Shown: in pieces, positions 9,080 to 17,281 of the stretch
How the letters are laid out: each line of letters starts with the position of its first letter
Numbering within the stretch: the first letter of the stretch is position 1
Assembly: GCF_900120005.1 (NCBI RefSeq)
Contig: NZ_LT635453.1
Location: 344,263 to 408,262 of the forward strand
From: Holdemania sp. Marseille-P2844
GTDB taxonomy: Bacteria > Bacillota_I > Bacilli_A > Erysipelotrichales > Erysipelotrichaceae
Length of the DNA: 64,000 nt
Reading direction: 5' to 3'
Made by a program: the position numbers and the translations under genes
The notes under the pieces: model-generated
What the model was told of the DNA's origin: nothing
Database searches by the model: none
Seen by the model: the letters and a program-made list of their open reading frames with translations, nothing else

Positions 9080-9266
9080 AATAAAGCGTGCAGCCTGAGT
9101 TTTCTTCTTCTTTGAAAATCGGGCATGCGAAAAGTCAGAAAGACGGCAGGCAAAGCTTTGAAAGCCACGGAAAAAAGCAGGCGAAAAGCCGTGAAAAAAA
9201 GCAGCTTAATGCGAATGGATGAAAAGCATTGAAGCTGGGAAAAAAGCGAAGAAAGCGAGAAAGAGT

Positions 9267-10052
9267 ATGAAACAAAAGTTTGCGGTCGTTCACCGGCCCG
9301 ATGAAACATCCCGGCAGCTGAAAAGCGAGCTGGCGGATAAATTGCGTGAGAAAGGCTGGACGGAAGAGGAACGGCAGCCCGATCTGGTCTTTGCGATCGG
9401 TGGGGACGGCACATTTCTCTATGCCGTGCACGAATATCTGGATCAGCTGGAAAATGTAAAGTTTGTCGGGATTCACAGCGGAACACTCGGCTTTTTCTGC
9501 GATTACCGCTGCGATGAGATGGATCTGTGCGTTCAAGATGTGACCCACCGCAGTCCAAAGTGCGAAAGCGCACGTCTGCTTCAGGTCACGGCACGCGGTG
9601 AGAAACAGGAAAAAACGATCTATGCGTTAAACGAAATGCGGATTGAAAACGTGACGAAAACGCAGCTGATGGATATCGAGATCAACGGTTCTTTCTTTGA
9701 AACCTTCCGCGGAACGGGGTTGTGTCTGTGTACGCAGATCGGTTCCACGGCTTATAACCGCTCCTTAGGCGGGGCGGTGATCGAAAGCGGCCTTCCGCTA
9801 TTGCAGCTGAGCGAAATTACGGGAATTCATCACCGTGCTTACCGCTCGTTGGGTTCGCCTCTGATCCTGCGGCCGGAATCCGTGATTAAGCTGCGGTCCG
9901 CCAACTTCGAAGGCGCGCTTCTGTGCTATGATCACCTGTGCTTCAACCTTGATCAGGAAACTGAAATCGAAGTGTTCCAGAGTCCGAAGCAGGTTCAGAT
10001 TGCCCGGTATCGGGATCTGGCTTATTTGCAGCGGCTGCGGATTCTGTTTTAG
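9267..10052 (+). CDS. nadK: NAD kinase
   Basis: A 261-residue enzyme that phosphorylates NAD to NADP, the only route to NADP in most bacteria. The diagnostic G-G-D-G-T motif appears as A-I-G-G-D-G-T-F-L near residue 46, followed by G-I-H-S-G-T-L-G-F and N-E-M-R-I. The later T-A-Y-N-R-S-L-G-G-A segment matches the second conserved region. The start at 9267 is supported by the family N terminus; an upstream ATG at 9219 adds a lysine-rich stretch read from repetitive leader sequence. The ribosome site is weak (AAAGAG). Confidence 0.93.
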   Translation: MKQKFAVVHRPDETSRQLKSELADKLREKGWTEEERQPDLVFAIGGDGTFLYAVHEYLDQLENVKFVGIHSGTLGFFCDYRCDEMDLCVQDVTHRSPKCESARLLQVTARGEKQEKTIYALNEMRIENVTKTQLMDIEINGSFFETFRGTGLCLCTQIGSTAYNRSLGGAVIESGLPLLQLSEITGIHHRAYRSLGSPLILRPESVIKLRSANFEGALLCYDHLCFNLDQETEIEVFQSPKQVQIARYRDLAYLQRLRILF

Positions 10053-10272
10053 ACTGGGCTTAATCAGCGGTTGAATTCGGGGTTAAACCCGCGGCTTGAC
10101 CGGAAGATGGATTTCGGCATAGTTCCGATCAATCCCCAGCTGAAACTGAAATTTGATCGGAGATGAAAGAAAACCGTGGGCAGAAGAAACCTTAAAGAAC
10201 AAAAGGAAGGTCGGGACTGAAAATTAAACTGGGAATCAGACTCAAAACAAATAAAGAAAAGGAGCGATGAAG

Positions 10273-11679
10273 ATGAAACCGAACGTAATTATGATTTTGA
10301 TCGACGATTTGGGATGGATGGATTTAAGCTGTCAGGGAAGCTCGTTTTATGAAACGCCGCACATCGACCAGCTGCGAAAAGAAGGCATGGCTTTTGATCA
10401 AGCCTACGCCGCCTGCCCGGTTTGTTCGCCCAGCCGCGCCAGTATTCTGTCCGGCAAATATCCGGCCCGCTTAAAGGTGACTGATTGGATCGATCATGAG
10501 AACTATCATCCCTGCCGCGGCAAGCTGATCGACGCGCCGTATATCAAGGAGCTGCCGGTCAGCGAGTTCTCGATGGCGAAAGCCTTTCAGGAAGCCGGCT
10601 ATCAGACCTGGCATGTCGGAAAATGGCATCTGGGAAAAGAAGCGGCGTATCCGGAGCATCACGGCTTTGATGTCAACCTCGGGGGCAGCTGGTGGGGCCA
10701 TCCGAAGAAGGGGTATTTCAGTCCGTATCACATGGAAAACCTCAGCGATGGACCGGAAGGGGAATACCTGACCGACCGGATCGGCGCAGAAGCGGCCGCC
10801 TTGATCCGCAGTCGTGACCGTCAGCGTCCATTTTTCCTGAACCTCTGGCACTATGCGGTGCATACGCCGCTGCAGGCCAAGGCGGAAGATATCGCCTACT
10901 TTGAAGAAAAAGCGAAGCGGAGGGGACTGGATCAGCAGGATCCGTTTGAGATCGGCGATCCGTTTCCGATCCTGCAGAAAAAGGATAAGCGGATCACCCG
11001 CCGGATTGTTCAGTCGGATCCGGTGTATGCCGCGATGATCAAGGCACTGGACGACAGCGTCGGCCAGCTGATGGCGACGTTAAAAGCGGAAGGGCTGGAC
11101 GAGGACACAATCGTGATTTTCACTTCGGATAACGGCGGACTGGCAACGGCGGAACATTCGCCGACCTGCAACTTCCCGTTGTCGGAGGGCAAGGGCTGGA
11201 TGTATGAAGGCGCGGTGCGGGAACCGTTGTTTGTGCGCTGGCCGGGGAAGATCGAGGCGGGAAGTCTTAGTCACGCGCTGACAACCAGTCCGGATTTCTA
11301 TCCGACATTGCTTGAGCTGTGCGGTCTGCCGCTGCGTCCGCAGCAGCATTGCGACGGCGTGAGCCTGGCTCCGGTGCTGTTGAATCCGCAGGCGGAATTT
11401 GACCGCGGGCCGATCTTCTGGCATTATCCGCATTATGGCAATCAGGGCGGAACCCCAGGCTCGGCGCTGCGCTGCGGGAAATGGAAATACATCGAATTTT
11501 ATGAAGATCACAGCGTCCGGCTGTTTGATCTGGAACAGGATGTTTCGGAAAAACACAATGTGGCTGAGGCCAATCCGGATTTAGTCCGGCAGTTCCACAG
11601 CCTGCTTCATGAATGGCTGGAAGCGGTGGATGCGTGGTATCCGGAGGTGAATCCCAATGCAGAACAGGACATGGCGTGA
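10273..11679 (+). CDS. type I sulfatase
   Basis: A 468-residue sulfatase without a signal peptide, so probably cytoplasmic. Metal-binding D-D occurs at residues 11-12. The active-site motif C-S-P-S-R begins at Cys51, the residue matured to formylglycine; because it is Cys-type it would need an anaerobic sulfatase-maturating enzyme, which is not in the window. A further metal site is F-T-S-D-N-G-G. The substrate (sulfated mucin glycan or another sulfate ester) cannot be told. ATG 10273 lies eight bases after AAAGGAG; ATG 10267 is too close. The 3' end overlaps the NUDIX gene by 23 bases, suggesting translational coupling. Confidence 0.92.
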   Translation: MKPNVIMILIDDLGWMDLSCQGSSFYETPHIDQLRKEGMAFDQAYAACPVCSPSRASILSGKYPARLKVTDWIDHENYHPCRGKLIDAPYIKELPVSEFSMAKAFQEAGYQTWHVGKWHLGKEAAYPEHHGFDVNLGGSWWGHPKKGYFSPYHMENLSDGPEGEYLTDRIGAEAAALIRSRDRQRPFFLNLWHYAVHTPLQAKAEDIAYFEEKAKRRGLDQQDPFEIGDPFPILQKKDKRITRRIVQSDPVYAAMIKALDDSVGQLMATLKAEGLDEDTIVIFTSDNGGLATAEHSPTCNFPLSEGKGWMYEGAVREPLFVRWPGKIEAGSLSHALTTSPDFYPTLLELCGLPLRPQQHCDGVSLAPVLLNPQAEFDRGPIFWHYPHYGNQGGTPGSALRCGKWKYIEFYEDHSVRLFDLEQDVSEKHNVAEANPDLVRQFHSLLHEWLEAVDAWYPEVNPNAEQDMA

Positions 11680-12253
11680 TGCCATCCGCGCTTACGTTCC
11701 CTTCAACGAACAGGAACGCAGCGATAAAGCCCGGTTTCTGGAAGTGCTGGATCTGGAAAATATCCTGACCCGGGAGAATGAAGAAGCGCATGTTTCCTCC
11801 TCGGCCTGGGTGATGAACGAAGCGCTGGATCAGGTGCTGATGGCTTATCATAATATTTATCAGTCGTATTCCTGGCTCGGCGGTCATGCGGATGGGGATC
11901 CGGATTTGTTTGCGGTCGCGCTGCGGGAAGCGAAAGAGGAAAGTGGAATTACGGAGCTGACGCCGTTTTCCCGGGAAATTCTGGCATTGGATATCCTGCC
12001 TGTCCCGGCGCATATCAAGCGGGGCAAGCCGGTGAAGGAACACGAACATTTGAACGTGACCTATTTGTTTATCGCACCGACGGATCAGACGCTGAGTGTC
12101 AAAGCGGATGAGAACAGCGCCGTTGCCTGGATTCCGATCGCGGATCTGCCCAAGGTGGTCAGCGAAGCGCGGATGCTTCCAGTCTATGAAAAGCTGATCG
12201 CGCGCTCCCGTCAGTGGAAAGGGGAAGCACTGCGCGAAAAGGAGCCGCAATGA
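11657..12253 (+). CDS. NUDIX hydrolase
   Basis: A 198-residue NUDIX enzyme. The NUDIX box is G-H-A-D-G-D, P-D-L-F-A-V-A-L then R-E-A-K-E-E-S-G-I at about residues 76-98, with the catalytic R-E-x-x-E-E core intact. Members cleave nucleoside diphosphate derivatives; the substrate is not evident. The start lies inside the sulfatase gene after GGAGG, and the stop overlaps the msrA start in an ATGA junction, so the three genes form one operon. The pairing with sulfatase is probably positional rather than a pathway. Confidence 0.88.
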   Translation: MQNRTWRDAIRAYVPFNEQERSDKARFLEVLDLENILTRENEEAHVSSSAWVMNEALDQVLMAYHNIYQSYSWLGGHADGDPDLFAVALREAKEESGITELTPFSREILALDILPVPAHIKRGKPVKEHEHLNVTYLFIAPTDQTLSVKADENSAVAWIPIADLPKVVSEARMLPVYEKLIARSRQWKGEALREKEPQ

Positions 12254-12798
12254 AAAAAGAAATCGTAGTGGCCGGCGGTTGTTTCTGGGGTGTTCAGGAA
12301 TATTACCGACGGTTAAAGGGTGTTGAGGAAACACGCGTCGGATATGCTCAGGGAAGTCTTGAAAACCCAAACTACGCGCAGGTGAAGCGGCAGATCAGCG
12401 GGCATGCGGAATGCGTGCGGATCGTGTATGATTCCGATCAGATCACGCTCGAACAGCTGCTGGATCATCTGTTTCGAATCATTGATCCGACGTCCCTGAA
12501 TCGGCAGGGCAACGATGTGGGAACGTCCTACCGCACGGGAATTTATCCGGCTTGCGCGGAAGACGAGGCGATCGCGCGGCAGTTTGTGAAGGAGCGGCAG
12601 AAAAACTATGCCCGTCCAATCGTGACGGAGGTCGAACGGTTAGTCTGCTTTTATGACGCCGAACAGGAACATCAGGATTATCTCGTGCGTCATCCGCAGG
12701 GGTATTGCCATGTTGATTTTTCCGTGATGCGGCCGCAGGAGCGGAAAGCGCAGCGGGAAATCACAGGGATGCGGTCGGATCATGTTGGATTGGATTGA
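12250..12798 (+). CDS. msrA: peptide methionine-S-sulfoxide reductase MsrA
   Basis: A 182-residue cytoplasmic repair enzyme that reduces the S-epimer of methionine sulfoxide. The catalytic G-C-F-W-G motif sits at residues 10-14 with Cys11, and the conserved G-H-A-E-C-V and D-P-T-S-L-N-R-Q-G-N-D segments follow. The ATG at 12250 overlaps the NUDIX stop and is preceded by AAAAGGAG. No MsrB domain is fused. It is the last gene of the sulfatase-NUDIX-msrA operon. Confidence 0.96.
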   Translation: MKKEIVVAGGCFWGVQEYYRRLKGVEETRVGYAQGSLENPNYAQVKRQISGHAECVRIVYDSDQITLEQLLDHLFRIIDPTSLNRQGNDVGTSYRTGIYPACAEDEAIARQFVKERQKNYARPIVTEVERLVCFYDAEQEHQDYLVRHPQGYCHVDFSVMRPQERKAQREITGMRSDHVGLD

Positions 12799-12848
12799 AG
12801 CGGAAGCAAAGTTCAAAATTTAAGAGTTTCACGCTTTTTCGAACTTTT

Positions 12849-12896
12849 AGAAAAGGAAAGAGAGTTGTCGGCAGCGGCAGCTTTTTTCCTTTTCTT
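12849..12896 (+). terminator. possible terminator after msrA
   Basis: AGAAAAGGAAA at 12849-12859 can pair with TTTCCTTTTCT at 12885-12895. The loop holds a GC-rich GGCAGCGGCAG stretch. The T-tract is not ideal, so termination is only likely. Confidence 0.45.
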
Positions 12897-13019
12897 CAAG
12901 GAGGGCGGCCGTTACCGCAGCGCTGAGTTTCATGCATTCTCTAACATGATTCGGGAATTTCGCTTTTCAAAGCGGGAGAACTCCGGTATCATTAAGGTAG
13001 AAAACAGGAGGAAATTCGA

Positions 13020-13457
13020 ATGTTGAAAGACTATGCGCTTCATTATTATGAGCAGGGATATAATTGTGCGGAAAGCCTGGTTTATGGGGCGAACGCGGCG
13101 TGGCATTTAAATTTGGATGAAAATGCTTGTCATCTGATGGCCGGTTTGGGCGGCGGCTTGCAGGTGGGGGATGTGTGCGGCGCACTGACTGGAGCCGTGT
13201 GCGCGCTGGGGTGTCTGATCGTGAAAACCAAAGCGCATGACTGCGCGGAGTTAAAGCCTTTGACGCAAGCGGTAGTCGAACAAGTGCGCCAGCGGCTGGG
13301 ATCGCTGCGCTGCGAGGAAATCAAGCCGCGGCTGTTTCAGCCGGAGCGCCGGTGTGCGGCAACGGTGGAAAACTGTGCGGATATTTTGGAAGCGGTGCTG
13401 CGGGATGTCGGCTTGTTGCCGAAACCGCTGGAAGGCGTGGACGAAACGGCAGCCTGA
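13020..13457 (+). CDS. C-GCAxxG-C-C family redox protein
   Basis: A 145-residue protein named for its cysteine pattern: N-C-A-E near residue 17, then V-C-G-A-L-T-G-A-V-C-A-L-G-C, and a late C (E-N-C-A-D). Members are thought to be redox-active or metal-binding small proteins, often beside oxidoreductases or transporters, but no reaction is proved. The ATG follows AGGAGG. It stands alone, some 220 bases after msrA, which would suit a thiol-redox role but does not show one. Confidence 0.85.
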   Translation: MLKDYALHYYEQGYNCAESLVYGANAAWHLNLDENACHLMAGLGGGLQVGDVCGALTGAVCALGCLIVKTKAHDCAELKPLTQAVVEQVRQRLGSLRCEEIKPRLFQPERRCAATVENCADILEAVLRDVGLLPKPLEGVDETAA

Positions 13458-13608
13458 CGCTGAAAATAAGAACCATCACGAAAGGGGACCGCAGCGGGAG
13501 ACACTTTTGATTTTTCCTGAATTTGAGGAGGATGAGAATTGGGGGCTTATCCGATTCTTAACGGTGCGTGCAGCGGTTATCTGAACAGGAAGAAAGCGAG
13601 GAAGAACT

Positions 13609-13932
13609 ATGCAGATAAAACCTCATCTGCCTTATGTACTTTTGATGGCGGTTAACTTGTGGATTCTGCCGGCAGTCATCAGGGACACAGGAACGGCCAT
13701 GGTCATGATGTTGGCCGGCCTGCCGCTGATCACGTTGATCATCGCGGCGGCGCATGCGCGGAAGGCGGGTTTTGTGGCCGCTTTTGCGATCGCCACGGGA
13801 ATCTTGTTTATCCCTGCGATTTTTCTATATTTTAATGAAAGCGCGTGGGTTTACAGCCCGGCGTATGCTTTGATCGCGCTGATCGGTGGCGTCGTTGGAA
13901 AGGGCCTGAGCTCGGAAAGAGGAAGCAAGTAA
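13609..13932 (+). CDS. small integral membrane protein
   Basis: A 107-residue hydrophobic protein with three to four predicted transmembrane segments (about residues 7-24, 27-45, 50-70 and 78-98). No family was recognised. It follows GAGGAAG and ends just four bases before the macro-domain gene, so the two are probably cotranscribed. Confidence 0.65.
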   Translation: MQIKPHLPYVLLMAVNLWILPAVIRDTGTAMVMMLAGLPLITLIIAAAHARKAGFVAAFAIATGILFIPAIFLYFNESAWVYSPAYALIALIGGVVGKGLSSERGSK

Positions 13933-13935
13933 ACG

Positions 13936-14985
13936 ATGCCGTTGGAAATTGTCAGAAAGGATTTGAGCGAAGTGACCGCCGACGCGGTTGTGAGCTTCGT
14001 CAATTCCGGCGTTGAAGAGGGTGCCGTTCGCGTAGATCATCAACAAAGCTTTCCAGCGGGATGTGAGATTGAACAACGGACTTGTCAGGCTGCGGTACTG
14101 ATCGAGGTGATCATGCCGCAAAATGCGGGTGAAAATTCCGGGACGGCGGTGTTATTGGCGCGAGCGTATCGGCAGGCGCTGGCGGCGGTGGTCCGGGAAC
14201 ATTGCAGGTCGGTGGCGGTCGAATGGCCAAAGATGAGCCTGCCTGGGATATCAGAAGATGAACTGTTATCCATAATCGTGCAGGGAGAACGTGAATTTCT
14301 GGCAGAACAGGAATTATGGGTGACGCTGGTTGTGGAGGATGTTAGTCGATTGCGGCTGTCGGATTCGTTAATCGGTGCAGTCAGTCAATACATTGAGAAT
14401 TATTATGATCAGGCGCTTCCGCAAGAGAAAACAGGCCATGTTCTTGCGAAAATGAAGAACTTCATCGCGCCGGTTGACGAAGATAATGCAGCGGATGAGG
14501 AACTTACAGATATTCCTGCAGAAGAAATGTGTCTTTTTGAAGAAATCGCAGAAAAGGCTCCATCAGATGATTTTCATGTGGAACCGAAAATACGGGCGGT
14601 GAATCCGCATTTGTTTGAACAGTTGATCGCGCAGCGTGAGGAATCATTTTCCAAATCGCTGCTGCGGCTGATCGACGAAAAGGGAATGACTGATCCGCAA
14701 GTCTATAAAAGAGCGAATCTTGATCGGAAGTTGTTTTCCAAGATTCGAATTCAGAAGGATTACCGGCCAAGTAAAACGACGGCGCTGGCGCTGGCGATTG
14801 CGCTGGAGCTGAATCTGGATGAACTGAAGGTCTTGATCGGCCGGGCCGGCTATGCCTTGACCCATGCCAGTAAGCTGGATATTATCGTTGAATATTTCCT
14901 CAGTCAGGGGATTTATGATTTGTTTCAGATCAACGAGGTGTTATTTGCTTTTGATCAGCCGCTTTTGGGCGGTCGTTCGTTTTAA
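13936..14985 (+). CDS. degenerate macro-domain protein with C-terminal helical module
   Basis: A 349-residue protein. The first 160 residues keep the outline of a macro domain: the opening L-E-I-V-R-K-D-L-S-E-V-T-A-D-A-V-V, a central A-R-A-Y-R-Q-A-L helix, and the closing L-I-G-A-V-S-Q-Y-I-E-N-Y-Y-D. The ADP-ribose-binding residues (normally N-A-A-N and a glycine-rich G-G-G-V) are missing, so it probably cannot bind or hydrolyse ADP-ribose. The C-terminal 120 residues match the conserved tail seen on related macro proteins (S-L-L-R-L-I-D-E-K-G-M-T-D, Y-R-P-S-K-T-T-A-L-A-L-A), perhaps DNA-binding. It precedes a VWA gene, a pairing I recall from other Firmicutes. Confidence 0.7.
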   Translation: MPLEIVRKDLSEVTADAVVSFVNSGVEEGAVRVDHQQSFPAGCEIEQRTCQAAVLIEVIMPQNAGENSGTAVLLARAYRQALAAVVREHCRSVAVEWPKMSLPGISEDELLSIIVQGEREFLAEQELWVTLVVEDVSRLRLSDSLIGAVSQYIENYYDQALPQEKTGHVLAKMKNFIAPVDEDNAADEELTDIPAEEMCLFEEIAEKAPSDDFHVEPKIRAVNPHLFEQLIAQREESFSKSLLRLIDEKGMTDPQVYKRANLDRKLFSKIRIQKDYRPSKTTALALAIALELNLDELKVLIGRAGYALTHASKLDIIVEYFLSQGIYDLFQINEVLFAFDQPLLGGRSF

Positions 14986-15061
14986 TTTGCTTTGTCGCCT
15001 GCCAAGCGACCTTCGCTGATGTCTTTCGGCTTAAACTGGAAGCACAGAGGAGGCAAAAGTA

Positions 15062-15109
15062 ATGAAGAAAACAATGAAGAAAACAATGAAGAAAGTCATG
15101 AAGGAAACA
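15062..15109 (+). repeat. 12-bp tandem repeat at the VWA gene start
   Basis: ATGAAGAAAACA occurs twice exactly (15062-15085). Two diverged copies follow (ATGAAGAAAGTC, ATGAAGGAAACA). Each unit is four codons, so gain or loss keeps the frame. Confidence 0.9.
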
Positions 15110-15760
15110 ATGGAAATTGTATTTATTCTGGATCGCAGTGGCAGTATGGCGGGTTTGGAACAGGACACGATTGGCGGATTTAACAGCTTGATTGAAAAAC
15201 AGAAGCAGAGGACAAGCCGGGCGAGGGTTTCGCTAATTTTATTTGACAACCGAACCGAGGTGATTTTGGATCGTGTTCCGATTGAGAACGTCGGATGCTT
15301 GAGTGAAGAAGAATATAATGTCCGGGGCAGCACCGCGTTATTGGATGCGGTTGGCCGTTCAGTACGGCATATCGAGCGGGTGCATCAAAAGATGAACGTG
15401 GAAAACCGTCCGGAAAAGACGTTATTTATCATTACGACGGACGGCATGGAAAATTCCAGCGTTGAATATTCTCTGGATCAGGTAAAACAGTTGATCGAGC
15501 GGCAGAAAGAGCGGGATCATTGGGAATTTTTATTCCTGGGTGCGAATATCGACGCGGTGCAGACTGCAGGCAGGATGGGAATCGAAGCGAGCCGGGCTGT
15601 GAATTTCCATGCGGATAAGCCGGGAATGCGAAAAAATTTCTGCGTTCTGGTGAATGCGATATCGAGTTTTGCGGAATCCGAAGAATTAAACGAAAACTGG
15701 GCCGAGGATATTCAGAAAGATTTTGAAAGCTGCAAACAAGAAGTTCGTTTTTCGAAGTAG
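15062..15760 (+). CDS. VWA domain-containing protein
   Basis: A 232-residue cytoplasmic von Willebrand factor A protein. The metal-ion-dependent adhesion site is complete: D-R-S-G-S-M near residue 22, a Thr in G-S-T-A-L-L-D-A, and T-T-D-G-M-E. Such domains mediate protein contacts through a divalent ion. The start at 15062 lies eight bases after GAGGAGG. The first 16 codons are a 12-base repeat giving M-K-K-T twice, then M-K-K-V and M-K-E-T, with five in-frame ATGs. It lies about 75 bases after the macro-domain gene and is followed by a terminator, so both probably serve one unknown process. Confidence 0.85.
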   Translation: MKKTMKKTMKKVMKETMEIVFILDRSGSMAGLEQDTIGGFNSLIEKQKQRTSRARVSLILFDNRTEVILDRVPIENVGCLSEEEYNVRGSTALLDAVGRSVRHIERVHQKMNVENRPEKTLFIITTDGMENSSVEYSLDQVKQLIERQKERDHWEFLFLGANIDAVQTAGRMGIEASRAVNFHADKPGMRKNFCVLVNAISSFAESEELNENWAEDIQKDFESCKQEVRFSK

Positions 15761-15842
15761 GAAGAAATAGAAAAATCATAATGAATAGAGTTTTGAATTG
15801 GATATCCACGGATGTTTCTACAATGATCAATATCGGAAAAGC

Positions 15843-15870
15843 GGCAGTCAGAGCTGCCCTTTTTATTTTG
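15843..15870 (+). terminator. rho-independent terminator after the VWA gene
   Basis: GGCAG at 15843-15847 pairs with CTGCC at 15854-15858, followed by CTTTTTATTTT. The short GC stem with a T-run is typical. Confidence 0.75.
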
Positions 15871-16033
15871 ATTTCTATGGGTAAGTAAAGCTGCTGAGAA
15901 AGTGGAAAGCTAAATTGAAATCAAGACGTTTCTGAGTTATAATGAAATTGTAAAATTAACTCAAGAAAGTATTTTTGATTTTTTTAATTATTTTAGGAGG
16001 CTTTTTCCGATTTTCCGCAATATTAATGATAGG

Positions 16034-17167
16034 ATGTTTCCTATTATGCAGAAAATCGATCGGCTCAGAACTTTAAACAGACAGGAAATTCAAAAAATCA
16101 GATTTGTGTACACTCCCACCCATCCCGTCTTAGCGGCTTTGGATTATCGCAATAACGATCTGTTTCGTTGTACTTTTGGCTCGGAGGACGAACTCTCCCA
16201 AAAAATTTTGACCGCTTTTTTATCCGATCTGCTTGACTTTCAGATTACATGGCTGCGGTTTCGGAATACGGAACCGGTTAAGACGAGTGAAAAAGAGAAA
16301 GGCATTCGCTTTGATCTGTTAGTAGAGATTTACGATGATCAGGGGAGAATGATGCTGGTAAATCTGGAAATGCAGAATTACCGCATGAAGGATTCCTTAT
16401 CTCTGCGTTCTCAGGTTTATTTGTCACGGATAGTCAGTGATGAGGTTGTTGCCGGGGAGGATTATGAATTCTGTCCGGTTATTCAGATTATGATCGTTAA
16501 CCGGCTGCCCAACATGAAAAAGCATTCTCATTTTACTCATCAGAGTCGATATTTCGTGATGGAAGATCACATCATGATGCCGGATGAGCGCTGCCGGATC
16601 CTCTGGGTAGAGATGGATTATCTAAGTGAGATGGCGAAGAAACCGATCGAAGAGTGGCGGATGGCAGAAAAGATTCTTTATATGACACGGTACAGTTTAG
16701 ATGCGGAAAAACAGGAAATCATTCGGGAGTTAAAAGAAAAAGAGGAGGTCATACAAATGATGGAAGAAAAGAAGATGGAGTTTTTGAGGGACACAAGTTT
16801 GTCTATCGCATTGATGAGGACGCGGTTTGATGAAATTGACGAACAGAAGATTTATGAAAAAGGGCAGCGGTTAGGGAAGAAGATCGGGGAATGCATTGGC
16901 AGGCGACAAGGAGAACACATTGGCAGACAGCAAGGGGAACGCATTGGAGAACGCAAAGGGGAACGTAAAGGGGAAGCAAGACAAAGAATGATGCTTCAAC
17001 AGATGTTGAGTATTCGGATTCCGATGGATGAAGAAGAAACGGCGCTGCTTCAGCAGTTAAATGGCGATGAGCTTCTGTTATTATCGGAGCGGTATGAAAT
17101 GATAAAAACGTCGGACGATCTGGTTGAACAGGTTCATCAGATTGTAAATCAGAGAACTCACCGTTAG
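16034..17167 (+). CDS. Rpn family nuclease / PD-(D/E)XK transposase-like protein
   Basis: A 377-residue protein of the Rpn (recombination-promoting nuclease) group. The N-terminal 220 residues carry the PD-(D/E)XK fold pattern: G-I-R-F-D-L-L-V-E-I-Y-D and V-N-L-E-M-Q-N-Y provide the acidic residues and the E-x-Q triad, then S-L-R-S-Q-V-Y-L-S. A helical linker follows and then a repeat region G-R-x-Q-G-E-x-I (24-bp units at 16898-16969). Rpn proteins cut DNA and are often variable in number. The best ribosome site (AGGAGG, 15995-16000) is 34 bases before this ATG but nine bases before an in-frame ATT at 16010, which may be the true start. Confidence 0.82.
   Translation: MFPIMQKIDRLRTLNRQEIQKIRFVYTPTHPVLAALDYRNNDLFRCTFGSEDELSQKILTAFLSDLLDFQITWLRFRNTEPVKTSEKEKGIRFDLLVEIYDDQGRMMLVNLEMQNYRMKDSLSLRSQVYLSRIVSDEVVAGEDYEFCPVIQIMIVNRLPNMKKHSHFTHQSRYFVMEDHIMMPDERCRILWVEMDYLSEMAKKPIEEWRMAEKILYMTRYSLDAEKQEIIRELKEKEEVIQMMEEKKMEFLRDTSLSIALMRTRFDEIDEQKIYEKGQRLGKKIGECIGRRQGEHIGRQQGERIGERKGERKGEARQRMMLQQMLSIRIPMDEEETALLQQLNGDELLLLSERYEMIKTSDDLVEQVHQIVNQRTHR
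16898..16969 (+). repeat. 24-bp coding tandem repeat in the Rpn gene
   Basis: Three diverged 24-base units each encode an eight-residue G-R/E-x-Q/K-G-E-x-I/K block. Diverged half units flank the array. Confidence 0.75.
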
Positions 17168-17213
17168 CCTGGGTTCAGGTGAATTCCTGTTTTCTGAAGA
17201 AAGGTTCTAATTA

Positions 17214-17248
17214 CAGAAAAATGCCAGGATTAAGGAAGAACCCTGGCA
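17214..17248 (-). terminator. rho-independent terminator after the aldehyde dehydrogenase gene
   Basis: Read on the minus strand, TGCCAGG (17248-17242) pairs with CCTGGCA (17228-17222) and is followed by TTTTTC. It lies about 35 bases past the stop codon. Confidence 0.75.
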
Positions 17249-17281
17249 CAGGAGCGTAAAAATCAAATGTTTGTTTCTTAA

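Noticed and set aside
14992..15183. 63-codon plus-strand ORF at the VWA start
   Set aside because: Reads the 12-base repeat in another frame and gives N/E-rich low-complexity text.
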